Origin: JBPYFK01 sp051984675
GTDB lineage: Bacteria; Actinomycetota; Actinomycetes; Mycobacteriales; Pseudonocardiaceae
Assembly (NCBI GenBank): GCA_051984675.1
Contig: JBPYFK010000134.1
Span: 1-14,359 of the forward strand
Length of the DNA stretch: 14,359 nt
Direction: 5' to 3'
In this document: positions 6,637 through 14,001 of the stretch, one piece after another
Position numbering within the stretch: position 1 is the stretch's first letter
Layout of the letters: every line of letters starts with the position of its first letter
Made by a program: the position numbers and the translations under genes
Notes under the pieces: model-generated
What the model was told of the DNA's origin: nothing
The model's database searches: none
Seen by the model: the letters and a program-made list of their open reading frames with translations, nothing else

Positions 6637-7635
6637 TCAGAGGTTCGCGGCGGCCGCGCGGAGGTTCTTGGCGGCCAGCGCGAGCCCTTCAGTCTGGGAG
6701 TAGGCGGCGTCCTCGTGCTCGATGTTGACCGCCATGTTCGGATCGATCTCGGCGAGCGCGGCGAGGAACTCGGTCCAGTACGCGGTGTCGTGTCCGATAC
6801 CGACGGCGACGAACTTCCATGCCGGGTTGCTCGGCCAGGAGTTAACCCAGTAGCCGATGCCGGTCGGGAGCTTGCCGGGTGCGTCGGCGGGAACCCGCTC
6901 GAAGGATGTGTCGAGCACACCGCGGACGTCGATGCCCGGGCAGAGCGTCGCGTCCTTGGCCGCGGCGTGGAACACCAGCGGGCCGAGGTGGCGGATGCAG
7001 GCGACGACGTCCATACCCTGCCACATCAGGTGTGAGGGGTCCATCTCGGCACCGAGGTTGGTCGCGCCGGTCCGCTCCACCAGCCTCTGGAGCGTGACCG
7101 GGGAGAACACCAGGTTGTGCGGGTGCATCTCGATCGCGACGCGGACGTCGTGGGCGCGGGCCAGCGCGTCGATCTCCGTCCAGAACTCGGTGGCGACCCC
7201 CCACTGGTAGTCCAGGACGTCCATGTAGACGCCGTCCCACGGGTTGACGACCCACGAGGGGTACTTCGCGCCGGGATCGGAGCCGGGGGTGCCGGACATC
7301 GTCACGACATTCTTGATGCCGAGCAGGCCGGCGAGTTCGATGGTGCGGCGCACGTCGTTCGCGTGCTTGGGACCCACCCCGGGCAGCGGGTTGAGCGGGT
7401 TGCCGTTGCAGTTCAGGCCGGTGAGCTCCATGCCCCGCGAGGCGAAGGTCGCCAGATAGTCCCGACGGGCCTTCTCCGAGGACAGCAACAGGTCCACCGG
7501 GCAGTGCGGGGCGGGGATGAACCCGCCGGTGTTGACCTCTACCGAGGTCAGGCTGTTGGCCTGGAGGACGTCGAGCGCTTCCTCCAGCGGTCGGTCGTGC
7601 AGGCAGGCGGTGTAGGCGCCGAGTTTGAGCGGCAC
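6637..7635 (-). CDS. Sugar phosphate isomerase/epimerase family protein (TIM barrel, AP endonuclease 2 superfamily)
   Basis: This 332-residue TIM barrel starts KLGAYTACLHDRPLEEALDVL. Candidate metal ligands fit the xylose-isomerase-like superfamily: Glu169 in AIEMHPHN, Asp199 and His202 in EMDPSHLMWQG, His223 in VFHAAAKD and Glu306 in NIEHED. Such proteins isomerise or epimerise sugars, keto-sugars or inositol derivatives in the cytoplasm; the substrate cannot be read here. The GTG start at 7635 has AAAGGA about 10 bases upstream on the minus strand. It lies 36 bases after the Gfo/Idh/MocA gene in the same direction, forming a two-gene operon with it. This pairing with a LacI regulator recurs in actinobacterial sugar or polyol catabolism. 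Confidence 0.88.
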   Translation of the reverse strand: MPLKLGAYTACLHDRPLEEALDVLQANSLTSVEVNTGGFIPAPHCPVDLLLSSEKARRDYLATFASRGMELTGLNCNGNPLNPLPGVGPKHANDVRRTIELAGLLGIKNVVTMSGTPGSDPGAKYPSWVVNPWDGVYMDVLDYQWGVATEFWTEIDALARAHDVRVAIEMHPHNLVFSPVTLQRLVERTGATNLGAEMDPSHLMWQGMDVVACIRHLGPLVFHAAAKDATLCPGIDVRGVLDTSFERVPADAPGKLPTGIGYWVNSWPSNPAWKFVAVGIGHDTAYWTEFLAALAEIDPNMAVNIEHEDAAYSQTEGLALAAKNLRAAAANL

Positions 7636-7671
7636 AGCTGAATTCCTTTCGTCGTAGGGCGGGAAACGGGT

Positions 7672-8853
7672 TCAGGCCACGTCGACCGGAGCACCGCCGG
7701 TCTGGGAGGAGGCGACGACGGCCTCGATGACGCGCATGGTGTGCCGGGCGTCGGCGAAGGACGCGCAGGCGGGCAGCGGGTCCGGGGTGCCGGCGACCTG
7801 GTCGAGGAACGCTCGGCACTGGTAGACGAACATCTCGGCGTTGCCGCCGCCGTTGCCCGGCGCCTGCATCGGGTATCCCCCGGCGAAGTACGGCAACTGC
7901 GGTCCCGCGATTACCTGCCGGGCGCCGCGGGTGCGGGCTTCGGGTTGGGTGTCGTCGAAGACGTACTCGGCGGGTCGGTGCCAGTCGAAGGAAGCCCGGC
8001 CGGACAGCCCGTAGGCGTCGAAGGACAGTCCGTTGGGCATCCCGAACGCGGTACGCGACACCGAGAACGAGCCGGTGAGCCCGGAGGCGAACCGCGCGGT
8101 GAACACCGCCGTGTCCTCGTTGTCGACCTCGCCCATCTCGTCGCTGACCGGAGCGGCGTTGTGGCCCACGACGGCCCCCAACGGCAGCGGCCGCTTGGGG
8201 ATCTGGGTCGACAACGCCGCACCCGAGACCGACTCGATCGGCCCGCAGACGTACTCGCCGACGTCGATGGCGTGGGCGCCGAGATCACCCAGCGCGCCGC
8301 TTCCCGACCCGCCCTTGAACCGCCAGCTCAGCGGGCCGCGCGGGTCGCACGCGTAGTCGCACCAGTAGCGACCGTCGAACACCGTCATCTCACCCAGCTC
8401 ACCGCCCTGGACGTGGTCGTGGATCGCGGCGATCGCAGGGGAACGGCGGTAGGTGTAGCCGACGGCCGTGACGACCTCAGCCGACTGTTCGGCGGCGACC
8501 ATGGCGTCGGCATCGGCCATCGAGCCGGCGAGCGGCTTCTCGCACAGCACGTGCTTGCCCGCCTTGATCAGCGCTTCAGCGATCGGTCGATGCAGGTCGT
8601 TGCCGACCACGATGCTCACCGCGTCGATCGACGGGTCCTCGACGATCGCCTCCCAGCTGGAGACCGCCTTCTCGTAGCCGTACCGGCGCGCGGCGTCGTC
8701 GCCCAGTTCGGTGTTGACGTCCGCGATCGCGGCCAGCCGGATCGGCGGGAGGCCCTCGCCGAAGACGGTGTTGACCTGCCGGTAACCCGCCGCATGGCTG
8801 CGCCCGGCCATCCCCGCACCGATGACGGCAACAGACAGTGGCTGCTTCGACAT
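7672..8853 (-). CDS. Gfo/Idh/MocA family NAD(P)-dependent oxidoreductase
   Basis: This 393-residue protein has an N-terminal Rossmann motif (VAVIGAGMAGRSHAAGYR, about residues 8-25), the family hallmark CEKPLAG (Glu105-Lys106-Pro107) and GALGDLGAHAIDVGEY (Asp190, His194) in the substrate domain. These enzymes oxidise a ring hydroxyl of sugars or inositols with NAD(P), commonly giving 3-keto sugars. ATG 8853 is chosen because the fold begins directly after it and AGAAGG lies upstream on the minus strand. The longer frame to 9015 would run through the operators and -10 box, and its extra N-terminus looks non-coding. It is first in an operon with the isomerase/epimerase gene and divergent from a LacI regulator that probably controls it. 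Substrate is unknown. Confidence 0.9.
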   Translation of the reverse strand: MSKQPLSVAVIGAGMAGRSHAAGYRQVNTVFGEGLPPIRLAAIADVNTELGDDAARRYGYEKAVSSWEAIVEDPSIDAVSIVVGNDLHRPIAEALIKAGKHVLCEKPLAGSMADADAMVAAEQSAEVVTAVGYTYRRSPAIAAIHDHVQGGELGEMTVFDGRYWCDYACDPRGPLSWRFKGGSGSGALGDLGAHAIDVGEYVCGPIESVSGAALSTQIPKRPLPLGAVVGHNAAPVSDEMGEVDNEDTAVFTARFASGLTGSFSVSRTAFGMPNGLSFDAYGLSGRASFDWHRPAEYVFDDTQPEARTRGARQVIAGPQLPYFAGGYPMQAPGNGGGNAEMFVYQCRAFLDQVAGTPDPLPACASFADARHTMRVIEAVVASSQTGGAPVDVA

Positions 8854-8875
8854 GGGTTCTGTGCCCTTCTGTTCA

Positions 8876-8887
8876 GGAAGCGCTTCC
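8876..8887. promoter_or_regulatory. LacI-type palindrome near the oxidoreductase start
   Basis: GGAAGCGCTTCC is a perfect 12-bp palindrome with the central CG typical of LacI-family operators. It lies in the leader of the minus-strand operon, 22 bases before its start codon and downstream of the predicted promoter. Confidence 0.55.
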
Positions 8888-8939
8888 CGCCCCGCCCGGC
8901 CCGATTCGGTAGCTGTCGGGGCGGTTCCACTCGTTGATC

Positions 8940-8947
8940 GAACGTTC
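8940..8947. promoter_or_regulatory. Short GAACGTTC palindrome, possible secondary operator
   Basis: GAACGTTC is an 8-bp palindrome sharing the core of the larger site at 8980-8997, about 42 bases away (four helical turns centre to centre). It may help cooperative binding, but it is short enough to be chance. Confidence 0.35.
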
Positions 8948-8979
8948 TGAGGACGATCGGAACCGCCCTGGTTCTTGTG

Positions 8980-8997
8980 TGCCGGAACGTTCCGGCA
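8980..8997. promoter_or_regulatory. 18-bp perfect palindrome, probable LacI-family operator
   Basis: TGCCGGAACGTTCCGGCA is a perfect 18-bp palindrome with central CG, the form expected of a LacI-family operator. It lies about 15 bases downstream of the predicted -10 box of the minus-strand operon, a position suited to blocking transcription. The most likely binder is the intact LacI regulator encoded divergently at 9116. Confidence 0.65.
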
Positions 8998-9011
8998 GCT
9001 TGTGACGGCAG

Positions 9012-9040
9012 ACACTAGAGAGCAATAGTACTTATGTCAA
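9012..9040 (-). promoter_or_regulatory. Sigma-70-type promoter of the oxidoreductase/isomerase operon
   Basis: Read on the minus strand, TTGACA (9040-9035) is a perfect -35 box, followed after 17 bases by TAGTGT (9017-9012). Transcription would start near 9005 and run toward the oxidoreductase with a leader of about 150 bases holding the palindromes. The -35 box overlaps the inverted repeat TATGTC-AA-GACATA (9033-9046), which could be a further regulator site. Confidence 0.6.
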
Positions 9041-9115
9041 GACATACGCTCAGGATATTGTCTGGGCTGGTCAGGGCACGAGAATGGTGCGGACGAGCAG
9101 GAAAGCAGGGCAGGC

Positions 9116-10132
9116 ATGGCCAGAACGGGACGCATCACCATCGTCGACGTCGCGCAAGCGGCGGGCACGTCGGTGTCGTCGGCATCGGTGGCACTGCGTG
9201 GAGAGCCCGGAGTTTCCGAACAGACCCGCGTGCGCATCCTCGACGTGGCGCAGCGCCTCGGTTATCAGCCCGACCACCGCGCCCGGCTGTTGCGCCAGCA
9301 GCACTCCCGGCTGCTCGGCGTGACCTTCTCGGTCAACCAGACCTTTCACGCGGATCTGATCGAGAAGCTCTACCGCGCGGCGGACGCGTCGGGCTACCAC
9401 CTCGTCCTCAGCGCCACCACGTCGGGCCGATCGGAATCGCTCGCTATTGAGGACCTGCTGCGCGACCGGTGCGAGACGCTGATCCTGATCAGCCCCAACA
9501 TGCCGGAAGAGGAGTTAGCCACCCTCGGCGCCCGGGCGTCGGTAGTCACCATTGCCTCTGATCAGCAAGTCGTCGGCGTGGACTCCGTACGGTCCGACGA
9601 CCGCCAGGGCGTTGTCGAGGCCGTCGACTACCTTGTCGGCCTCGGGCACCGCCGCATCGCCTACGTCGATGGAGGGGCGGCGGTCATGACCGCGACCCGA
9701 CGCGACGCCTACGTCAACGCGATGGCTGCCCACGGACTCGGCGAGCAGGTCCGGGTGATCAGTGCGAACCCGACCGAGGAGTCCGGCATCGAGATCGCGA
9801 CCCAGCTGCTCGATGCCGCGAGGCCCCTTCCCACCGCGGTCCTCGCGCACAACGACATGATTGCCTTCGGGATGCTGCTGACCCTGCGCTCCCGGGGCAT
9901 AGCAATCCCCGAGGACATGAGCGTCGTCGGATTCGACAACACCCGGATGGCTGCCCTGGCCACCGTCGGGCTCACGTCTGTCGGCCAAGATGCCACCCTC
10001 CTGGCGCAGCTGGCCGTGGAACGCGCGATCACGCGGACGGACGGCGGTCTCCCAGCAGAGGGGATCGTCACGCCGGCGCATCTCGTCCTGCGGAACACCT
10101 CGGGACCTCCGCGGTTGGTCCAAAGTGGATGA
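9116..10132 (+). CDS. LacI-family transcriptional regulator (intact)
   Basis: This 338-residue protein has a complete N-terminal helix-turn-helix (about residues 8-27, ITIVDVAQAAGTSVSSASV), then the recognition and hinge helix region with GYQPDHRARLL (49-59). A periplasmic-binding-protein-like effector domain follows, ending in TAVLAHNDMIAFGML and VVGFDNTRMAALATVGLTSV. Such proteins bind palindromic operators and release them on binding a sugar or its derivative. ATG 9116 is preceded by a modest GCAGGGCAGG. It is divergent from the oxidoreductase/isomerase operon, with LacI-type palindromes between, so it is the likely local repressor. It resembles the truncated LacI gene downstream (shared FHxxLxEKLxxAA-like, LGHR, NPTEE and TAVLAHND blocks). 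Confidence 0.92.
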   Translation: MARTGRITIVDVAQAAGTSVSSASVALRGEPGVSEQTRVRILDVAQRLGYQPDHRARLLRQQHSRLLGVTFSVNQTFHADLIEKLYRAADASGYHLVLSATTSGRSESLAIEDLLRDRCETLILISPNMPEEELATLGARASVVTIASDQQVVGVDSVRSDDRQGVVEAVDYLVGLGHRRIAYVDGGAAVMTATRRDAYVNAMAAHGLGEQVRVISANPTEESGIEIATQLLDAARPLPTAVLAHNDMIAFGMLLTLRSRGIAIPEDMSVVGFDNTRMAALATVGLTSVGQDATLLAQLAVERAITRTDGGLPAEGIVTPAHLVLRNTSGPPRLVQSG

Positions 10133-10145
10133 TCCTGATGAAGGT

Positions 10146-11050
10146 TTAGTGCACGTTGTTCCCGCCAGACTGCCGACTTGTTGGTCCGGTCGTGCCGCGG
10201 ACGACTACGTGTGGGGTGAGGGGAACCTCGCTGGACTTGCGGCGTCCTTCGTCAAGCCATTGCACGGCGGCCGCGACGGCGTGTTCGGCCTGCTGCTGCG
10301 AGTTCTGGCTGATGGTGGTGAGGTCCACGTGTGCCAGCCGTGCCAGGATGCTGTCGTCGTAGCCGACGATCGAGATGGTGCTGGGGATGTCGATGCCGGC
10401 GTGGACTAGTGACGCGAGAAGTCCGAGCGCGCATCGGTCGTTGTGCGCGAGTACCGCAGTGGGCAGGGTACTGGTGTTGAGGAGGGTTTCCGCGGCGTGG
10501 ATGCCGGCTTCTTCGGTGGGATTGCCGGGGATGATGTTGATGTGCCCGTCGAGGTCGTGGCGGCGCATCGCCTTGCGGTAGCCGCGGCGGCGGTCGGAGG
10601 CGATGGTGCCTTTGCCACCGTCGACGAAGGTGATTGCTCGGTGTCCGAGGTCGACGAGGAAGTCGATGGCCTTGCCGACTCCTTGATCGTCCGCGGTGCG
10701 GACGACGTCGGCGGTGGTGGAGGCGATGCGGCGGCCGACGGCGACGACGGGTAGCTGTTGGCTCAGCGCGTTCAGGGCCTGGCCGGGGGTCTCGGGGCCG
10801 AGCAGGATGAGCGCTTCGCAGCGGGAGTCCAGCAGCGTTTCGATGGCCTGCTGCTCATTCTGGCTTGGTGTGACGGTGCTGAGAACGAGGTCGTAATCGA
10901 CGCGCTTGGCCGCGGCCTGAAGGTGTTCCACGAGCTCGGTGTGGAATGTGTTGCGAATGTCGAGCATGACGCCGATGAGGTGGCTGCGTCGTCGCGCGAG
11001 CAGGCTGGCGGCTCTGTCCGGCCGGTAGCCGAGCTGCTCGGCAGCGGTGG
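10146..11050 (-). pseudogene. LacI-family regulator lacking its DNA-binding domain (5'-truncated)
   Basis: The effector-binding domain is intact to the stop at 10146. The coding frame continues upstream of the apparent start at 10967: in-frame codons to about 11040 read AAEQLGYRPDRAASLLARR and SHLIGV, the normal hinge region. It then loses similarity at about 11045-11056, so roughly 45 N-terminal residues with the helix-turn-helix are gone. Translation from ATG 10967 would give 273 residues without a DNA-binding domain. The frame has no internal stop, so the loss may be recent. Its 5' end abuts the broken 5' end of an ABC ATPase on the other strand. Its 3' end is 13 bases from the intact LacI gene, which is a clear paralogue. 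A soluble effector-binding remnant with some role cannot be excluded. Confidence 0.82.
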
Positions 11051-11569
11051 CGGAACTTCTTTCTCGGCTCCGAGGCCCGTAAGGGCAAGGGGATCACCGC
11101 CCGGCTGGATGCCGAGTTCATGCGCGCCACGACCAAGCACGAGTTGTTGGAGATGGGGATCGATCTGCGGGATGTGGATCAGCCCATCGGTACGCTCTCG
11201 GGTGGGGAACGCCAGTGTGTGGCGATCGCGAGGGCGGTGTATTTCGGGGCCAAGGTGCTGATTCTGGATGAGCCGACTGCGGCTCTCGGGGTCAAGCAGG
11301 CAGGGATCGTGCTGAAGTACGTCGCGCAGGCTCGCCAGCGTGGGTTGGGTGTCATCTTCATCTCGCACAACCCGCATCACGCCTACCCGGTCGGGGACCA
11401 GTTCCTGATCCTCAAACGCGGCAAGCCCATGGGTTTCTGGAACAAGCAGGACATCACCCGCGACGACCTCGCGGGACTCATGGCTGGCGGCGCCGAACTC
11501 GAAGAACTCGAACACGAACTCGGCGAGATCAACTCCAACGGTGACCAACATCTCAGCAGCTCGCGCTGA
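11051..11569 (+). pseudogene. Sugar ABC transporter ATP-binding protein, C-terminal fragment (5'-truncated)
   Basis: Family-like sequence starts abruptly at about 11054 (NFFLGSEARKGKG, normally mid-protein in RbsA/FrcA-type sugar ATPases) with no start codon there. It runs to the stop at 11567-11569. The signature motif TLSGGERQ, Walker B VLILDEPTAAL, the H-loop ISHN and a normal acidic C-terminus are present. Walker A and the Q-loop are missing, so the protein cannot hydrolyse ATP normally. The first in-frame ATG (11120) would give 149 residues. An intact single-domain member is about 250-270 residues. No permease or binding-protein gene is visible beside it, so the transporter has probably been lost at this locus. 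Confidence 0.85.
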
Positions 11570-11797
11570 CGACCCCGCTCTCGTGAGGGAAACGGTGAAG
11601 CGGCCCGATCGCACGCGGCGTCGCCTCACGAGGTCGACCACTTCCGATTGATCATCACTCGTACGGGTGAGGTTCTGGGCGGCTGGCGAGCCGACCCTCC
11701 ACGCTGAGTGGACGAGCAGCCGAAAGCACGGAGGGGGCGCCGCGACAGGCGCGGCCGCAATGGCTGTGCGGACTGGCCCCAGTCGGGGAGGTGAGGC
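11570..11797. other. Intergenic stretch with inverted repeats before the GAP-family gene
   Basis: CTCGTGAGG (11580-11588) and CCTCACGAG (11624-11632) are perfect 9-bp inverted repeats with a 35-base loop, starting 11 bases after the ABC fragment; they may act as a terminator or be a chance repeat. GACTGG (11771-11776), CC, CCAGTC (11779-11784) directly precedes the ribosome-binding site of the next gene. No gene is assigned here. Confidence 0.4.
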
Positions 11798-12436
11798 ATG
11801 TTCGCCCAGGTCCTGCCGCTGGCGATCACGATGATGGCCGGACCCCAGATCATGTCCGCGATCATCTTTGTCACCACGGCCCGGGCCGTCCGCGTGTCGC
11901 TGGCCTTCCTGCTCGGGGTCCTCGTCGCCACCACGGCCGGGGTCGCCATCATGCGCGGCATCGCCTCGGTCTTCGGTGGCGCGGTGCATATCGATGGTGA
12001 ATCCGAGAGCGCGCACACGCTCGGCATCGTTCTGCAATGCGTGCTGGTGGGCCTGCTCGCGCTCGCGGCCATCAAGAGCTACCTGGGGCGCGAGACATCG
12101 GAACCGCCGAGGTGGCTGGGACACCTAATGGAAGCGACGCCCGCTACCGCGCTGAAAACGGGTTTGCTGGTGATCCTGGCCATGCCCTCGGACATCGTGA
12201 TCATGCTCACGGTGGGCCTGAACCTCAGACATCACGATCTGGGCCTGGGCGCAGCCGCCCCCTTCATCGCCGCGACTCTGCTGATCGCGGCCCTGCCGCT
12301 GCTGATCTACCTGCTGTTTCACAATCGTGTGGCATCCGTCATGCCCGCTGTTCGGGACTGGATGAACTCTCACAGCTGGTTGGTGAACATCATCGTGTAC
12401 CTGGTGTTCATCGTGCTGATCGTCTTCGGCGGCTAA
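11798..12436 (+). CDS. GAP family (Sap, sulfolipid-1-addressing type) membrane protein
   Basis: This 212-residue integral membrane protein has six predicted helices, about residues 3-27, 32-54, 74-96, 117-141, 149-174 and 193-211. A charged loop at 97-117 contains RWLGHLMEATPATALKTG. The MMAGPQI start, the charged mid-loop and the second helical half fit the GAP/Sap family. In mycobacteria members support export of glycopeptidolipids or sulfolipids; a similar role here is only inference. ATG 11798 has a strong GGGGAGGTGA (11785-11794) four bases upstream. It heads a run of small membrane-protein genes on the same strand, but gaps of 200 bases make a single operon uncertain. Confidence 0.82.
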   Translation: MFAQVLPLAITMMAGPQIMSAIIFVTTARAVRVSLAFLLGVLVATTAGVAIMRGIASVFGGAVHIDGESESAHTLGIVLQCVLVGLLALAAIKSYLGRETSEPPRWLGHLMEATPATALKTGLLVILAMPSDIVIMLTVGLNLRHHDLGLGAAAPFIAATLLIAALPLLIYLLFHNRVASVMPAVRDWMNSHSWLVNIIVYLVFIVLIVFGG

Positions 12437-12664
12437 CGCCCGAGCGCCTACATTCCCGACCACGTGACGATCCGTCCTTTCTGGAATGCCAACCGCGAAC
12501 CGCGGGAAAGCAAGGACGAAAGTCTCTACCGTCGAGAGCTTCTGCGCGGAAGTCGACCACAGATTCTAGGACTTCCATCCGATCGGGTGAAGCAGGGACG
12601 GGACCGCTGACCTGCCCATGAGGCGCATCCTGTACGTGTTTGGGGTTGATTTGGGGTGATGAGA
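12437..12664. other. Intergenic stretch between two membrane-protein genes
   Basis: No gene is recognised. AGGACGAAAGTCTC (12513-12526) is a partial dyad (GAC-GAAA-GTC) that loosely resembles a DosR-type box, 11 of 14 against GGGACTAAAGTCCC. A promoter for the next gene should lie here but no clear -35/-10 pair is evident. Confidence 0.35.
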
Positions 12665-13159
12665 ATGGCACACGCTGAGCGCGGCGGAACCTACGCCGGC
12701 GCCGAGGAACACACCCGAGACGACTGGATCAGGGCGCTCGTGACATTTTCCGGCGTCATGATGATTCTGGTCGGTCTCTTCCACATCGTGGAGGCATTGA
12801 CCGCGATCATACGGAATTCGTTCTACCTGGTATTGCCGAACTACGTGTTCAGTTTCAATGTGTCGGCGTGGGGATGGACGCATCTCGGTCTCGGTATTCT
12901 GATCGGCTTGACGGGAATCTTCCTGCTCGCTGGCCAGCGGTGGGCTCGAATCGTGGCCCTGGTCCTCGTTAGCCTTAGCGCCCTCGGTAATTTCCTGTTC
13001 ATCCCGTACCAGCCGGTGTGGTCGCTGCTGATCCTGGCGGTCGACGTGCTGGTGATCTGGGCACTGAGCGGGTACCTGCGCAGGCCGTCGATCGTGCTGT
13101 CACAGCGGCAGCAACCGTCCGGTCCGCGGTCTTCGGCAGGAGGAGAGCCACCGGCATAG
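12665..13159 (+). CDS. DUF7144-like four-helix membrane protein
   Basis: This 164-residue protein has a polar N-terminus and four hydrophobic helices at about 23-47, 68-90, 93-113 and 116-137. It ends in a Ser/Gln/Pro-rich tail. The GWTHLGLGILIGLTGIFLLAG-type second helix with a conserved W-x-H, followed by A-x-x-VA and the SALGNFLFIPYQPVWS segment, is typical of a widespread actinobacterial family of unknown function (DUF7144). ATG 12665 fits best with GGGGTG (12653-12658); ATG 12659 and GTG 12656 are in-frame alternatives. No function can be assigned from sequence. Confidence 0.8.
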   Translation: MAHAERGGTYAGAEEHTRDDWIRALVTFSGVMMILVGLFHIVEALTAIIRNSFYLVLPNYVFSFNVSAWGWTHLGLGILIGLTGIFLLAGQRWARIVALVLVSLSALGNFLFIPYQPVWSLLILAVDVLVIWALSGYLRRPSIVLSQRQQPSGPRSSAGGEPPA

Positions 13160-13336
13160 GCGAACCGACCGCAAGGCACCGTTGACGTGCTGGCCGGCTG
13201 CTCTTGTACTTTCCGCCGAACTCTCATTCGGATCTTGCTTACGGGTACGAGCGGGTCCAAAGGCTCTGCTGGACGGCACGGGAAGTGGGAACCCTCCACA
13301 CTGTTAGCAGAAGTCTCTTCGCTGTGTGGGGTTTTC
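13160..13336. other. Intergenic stretch upstream of the Rv1733c-like gene
   Basis: The open frame upstream of GTG 13337 extends back to 13187 but has no membrane-protein or family character and is treated as non-coding. No clear promoter or repeat is seen. Confidence 0.35.
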
Positions 13337-13945
13337 GTGAACACCGGGATTCGCTACCGGGTCACGTGGCTGGGGCACACGCTGTCCACCACGGACAATC
13401 CATTACGCCGACGAGTTGACCGACTCACCGCGGTCACCATGCTGATGTTGCTCGTCCTCGCGGTGGCTGCGGTTCCGGCGGCAGGCTGGTTCGGCAGTGC
13501 CGTACACCGGCAGCAAACCCAAGCGGCCGCGGTTGAGGCCACGCAGCGATACCAGGTACCGGCCGTTCTGACCGGCAACCCGCAAACCACCGTCGTCGGG
13601 GACAGCCCGGACACGCAGCACTCCGTCACCGAGGCGCCAGCTCGCTGGGCCGACCTAAACGGGCAGGCCCACTCCGGGGGCGTTGAGGTGCTGCCGGACC
13701 GTGTTCAGGGCAGCACCGTTCCCGTGTGGATTGGTCCCTCCGGTGAGCTGACACCGCCACCGCGCACTGAGGCCGTGGTCATGGTCTCGGCCGTGTTCGA
13801 GGCGATCGCGGTGCTGGCAGCGGCGGAGACGTGCTGCCTGCTGCTTGCGGCATGTGTTCGGGGGCTAGCCAGTGCGTACGCTCACCGGACGTGGGCACGT
13901 GAGTGGGAGATCGTGGAACGGCGCTGGACGCAGCCGCATCAGTGA
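13337..13945 (+). CDS. Rv1733c-like two-helix membrane protein
   Basis: This protein has about 202 residues from GTG 13337. The NPLRRRVDRL motif leads into helix 1 (about 32-54). A 90-residue extracytoplasmic domain follows with V-P-A-V-L near 75 and RWADLNGQAHSGGVEVLPDRVQG-type and VPVWIGPSGELTPPP motifs. Helix 2 (about 148-172) precedes an Arg/Trp-rich cytoplasmic tail (WAREWEIVERRW). This layout matches the actinobacterial Rv1733c family, named for a DosR-controlled Mycobacterium tuberculosis membrane protein of unknown function. GTG 13337 is preferred because GTGTGGGG precedes it and the resulting length matches the family (about 210); the start at 13187 would add an unrelated 50 residues. 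A terminator-like hairpin follows 32 bases after the stop. Confidence 0.8.
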   Translation: MNTGIRYRVTWLGHTLSTTDNPLRRRVDRLTAVTMLMLLVLAVAAVPAAGWFGSAVHRQQTQAAAVEATQRYQVPAVLTGNPQTTVVGDSPDTQHSVTEAPARWADLNGQAHSGGVEVLPDRVQGSTVPVWIGPSGELTPPPRTEAVVMVSAVFEAIAVLAAAETCCLLLAACVRGLASAYAHRTWAREWEIVERRWTQPHQ

Positions 13946-13977
13946 GGCGTGGCTGCCGTTGAAAGGTCCGCAGGGTG

Positions 13978-14001
13978 CTGAGGCTGGCAACCCAGCCTCA
14001 G
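13978..14001 (+). terminator. Hairpin terminator after the Rv1733c-like gene
   Basis: CTGAGGCTGG (13978-13987), loop CAAC, CCAGCCTCAG (13992-14001) gives ten perfect pairs, starting 32 bases after the stop codon. There is no T-run, only GGATCTT shortly after. The compact loop and position support a terminator. Confidence 0.65.

Noticed and set aside
6322..7035. Long plus-strand open frame after the epimerase
   Set aside because: Beyond about 6540 it is antisense to the isomerase gene; only its first part carries the dehydrogenase remnant.
8854..9015. Extended N-terminus of the Gfo/Idh/MocA gene
   Set aside because: The extra residues are not family-like and would cover the operators and -10 box; ATG 8853 with AGAAGG fits better.
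11589..11707. Short plus-strand open stretch ending HEVDHFRLIITRTGEVLGGW and a few more residues
   Set aside because: Looks mildly protein-like but has no recognised family and no good start; kept as intergenic.
10772..12124. Long minus-strand open frame opposite the ABC fragment
   Set aside because: Composition is Arg/Pro/His-rich with no motifs; it spans a deletion junction and shadows recognised coding sequence.
13187..13336. Upstream extension of the Rv1733c-like gene
   Set aside because: Adds 50 residues unlike the family; GTG 13337 gives the usual length.
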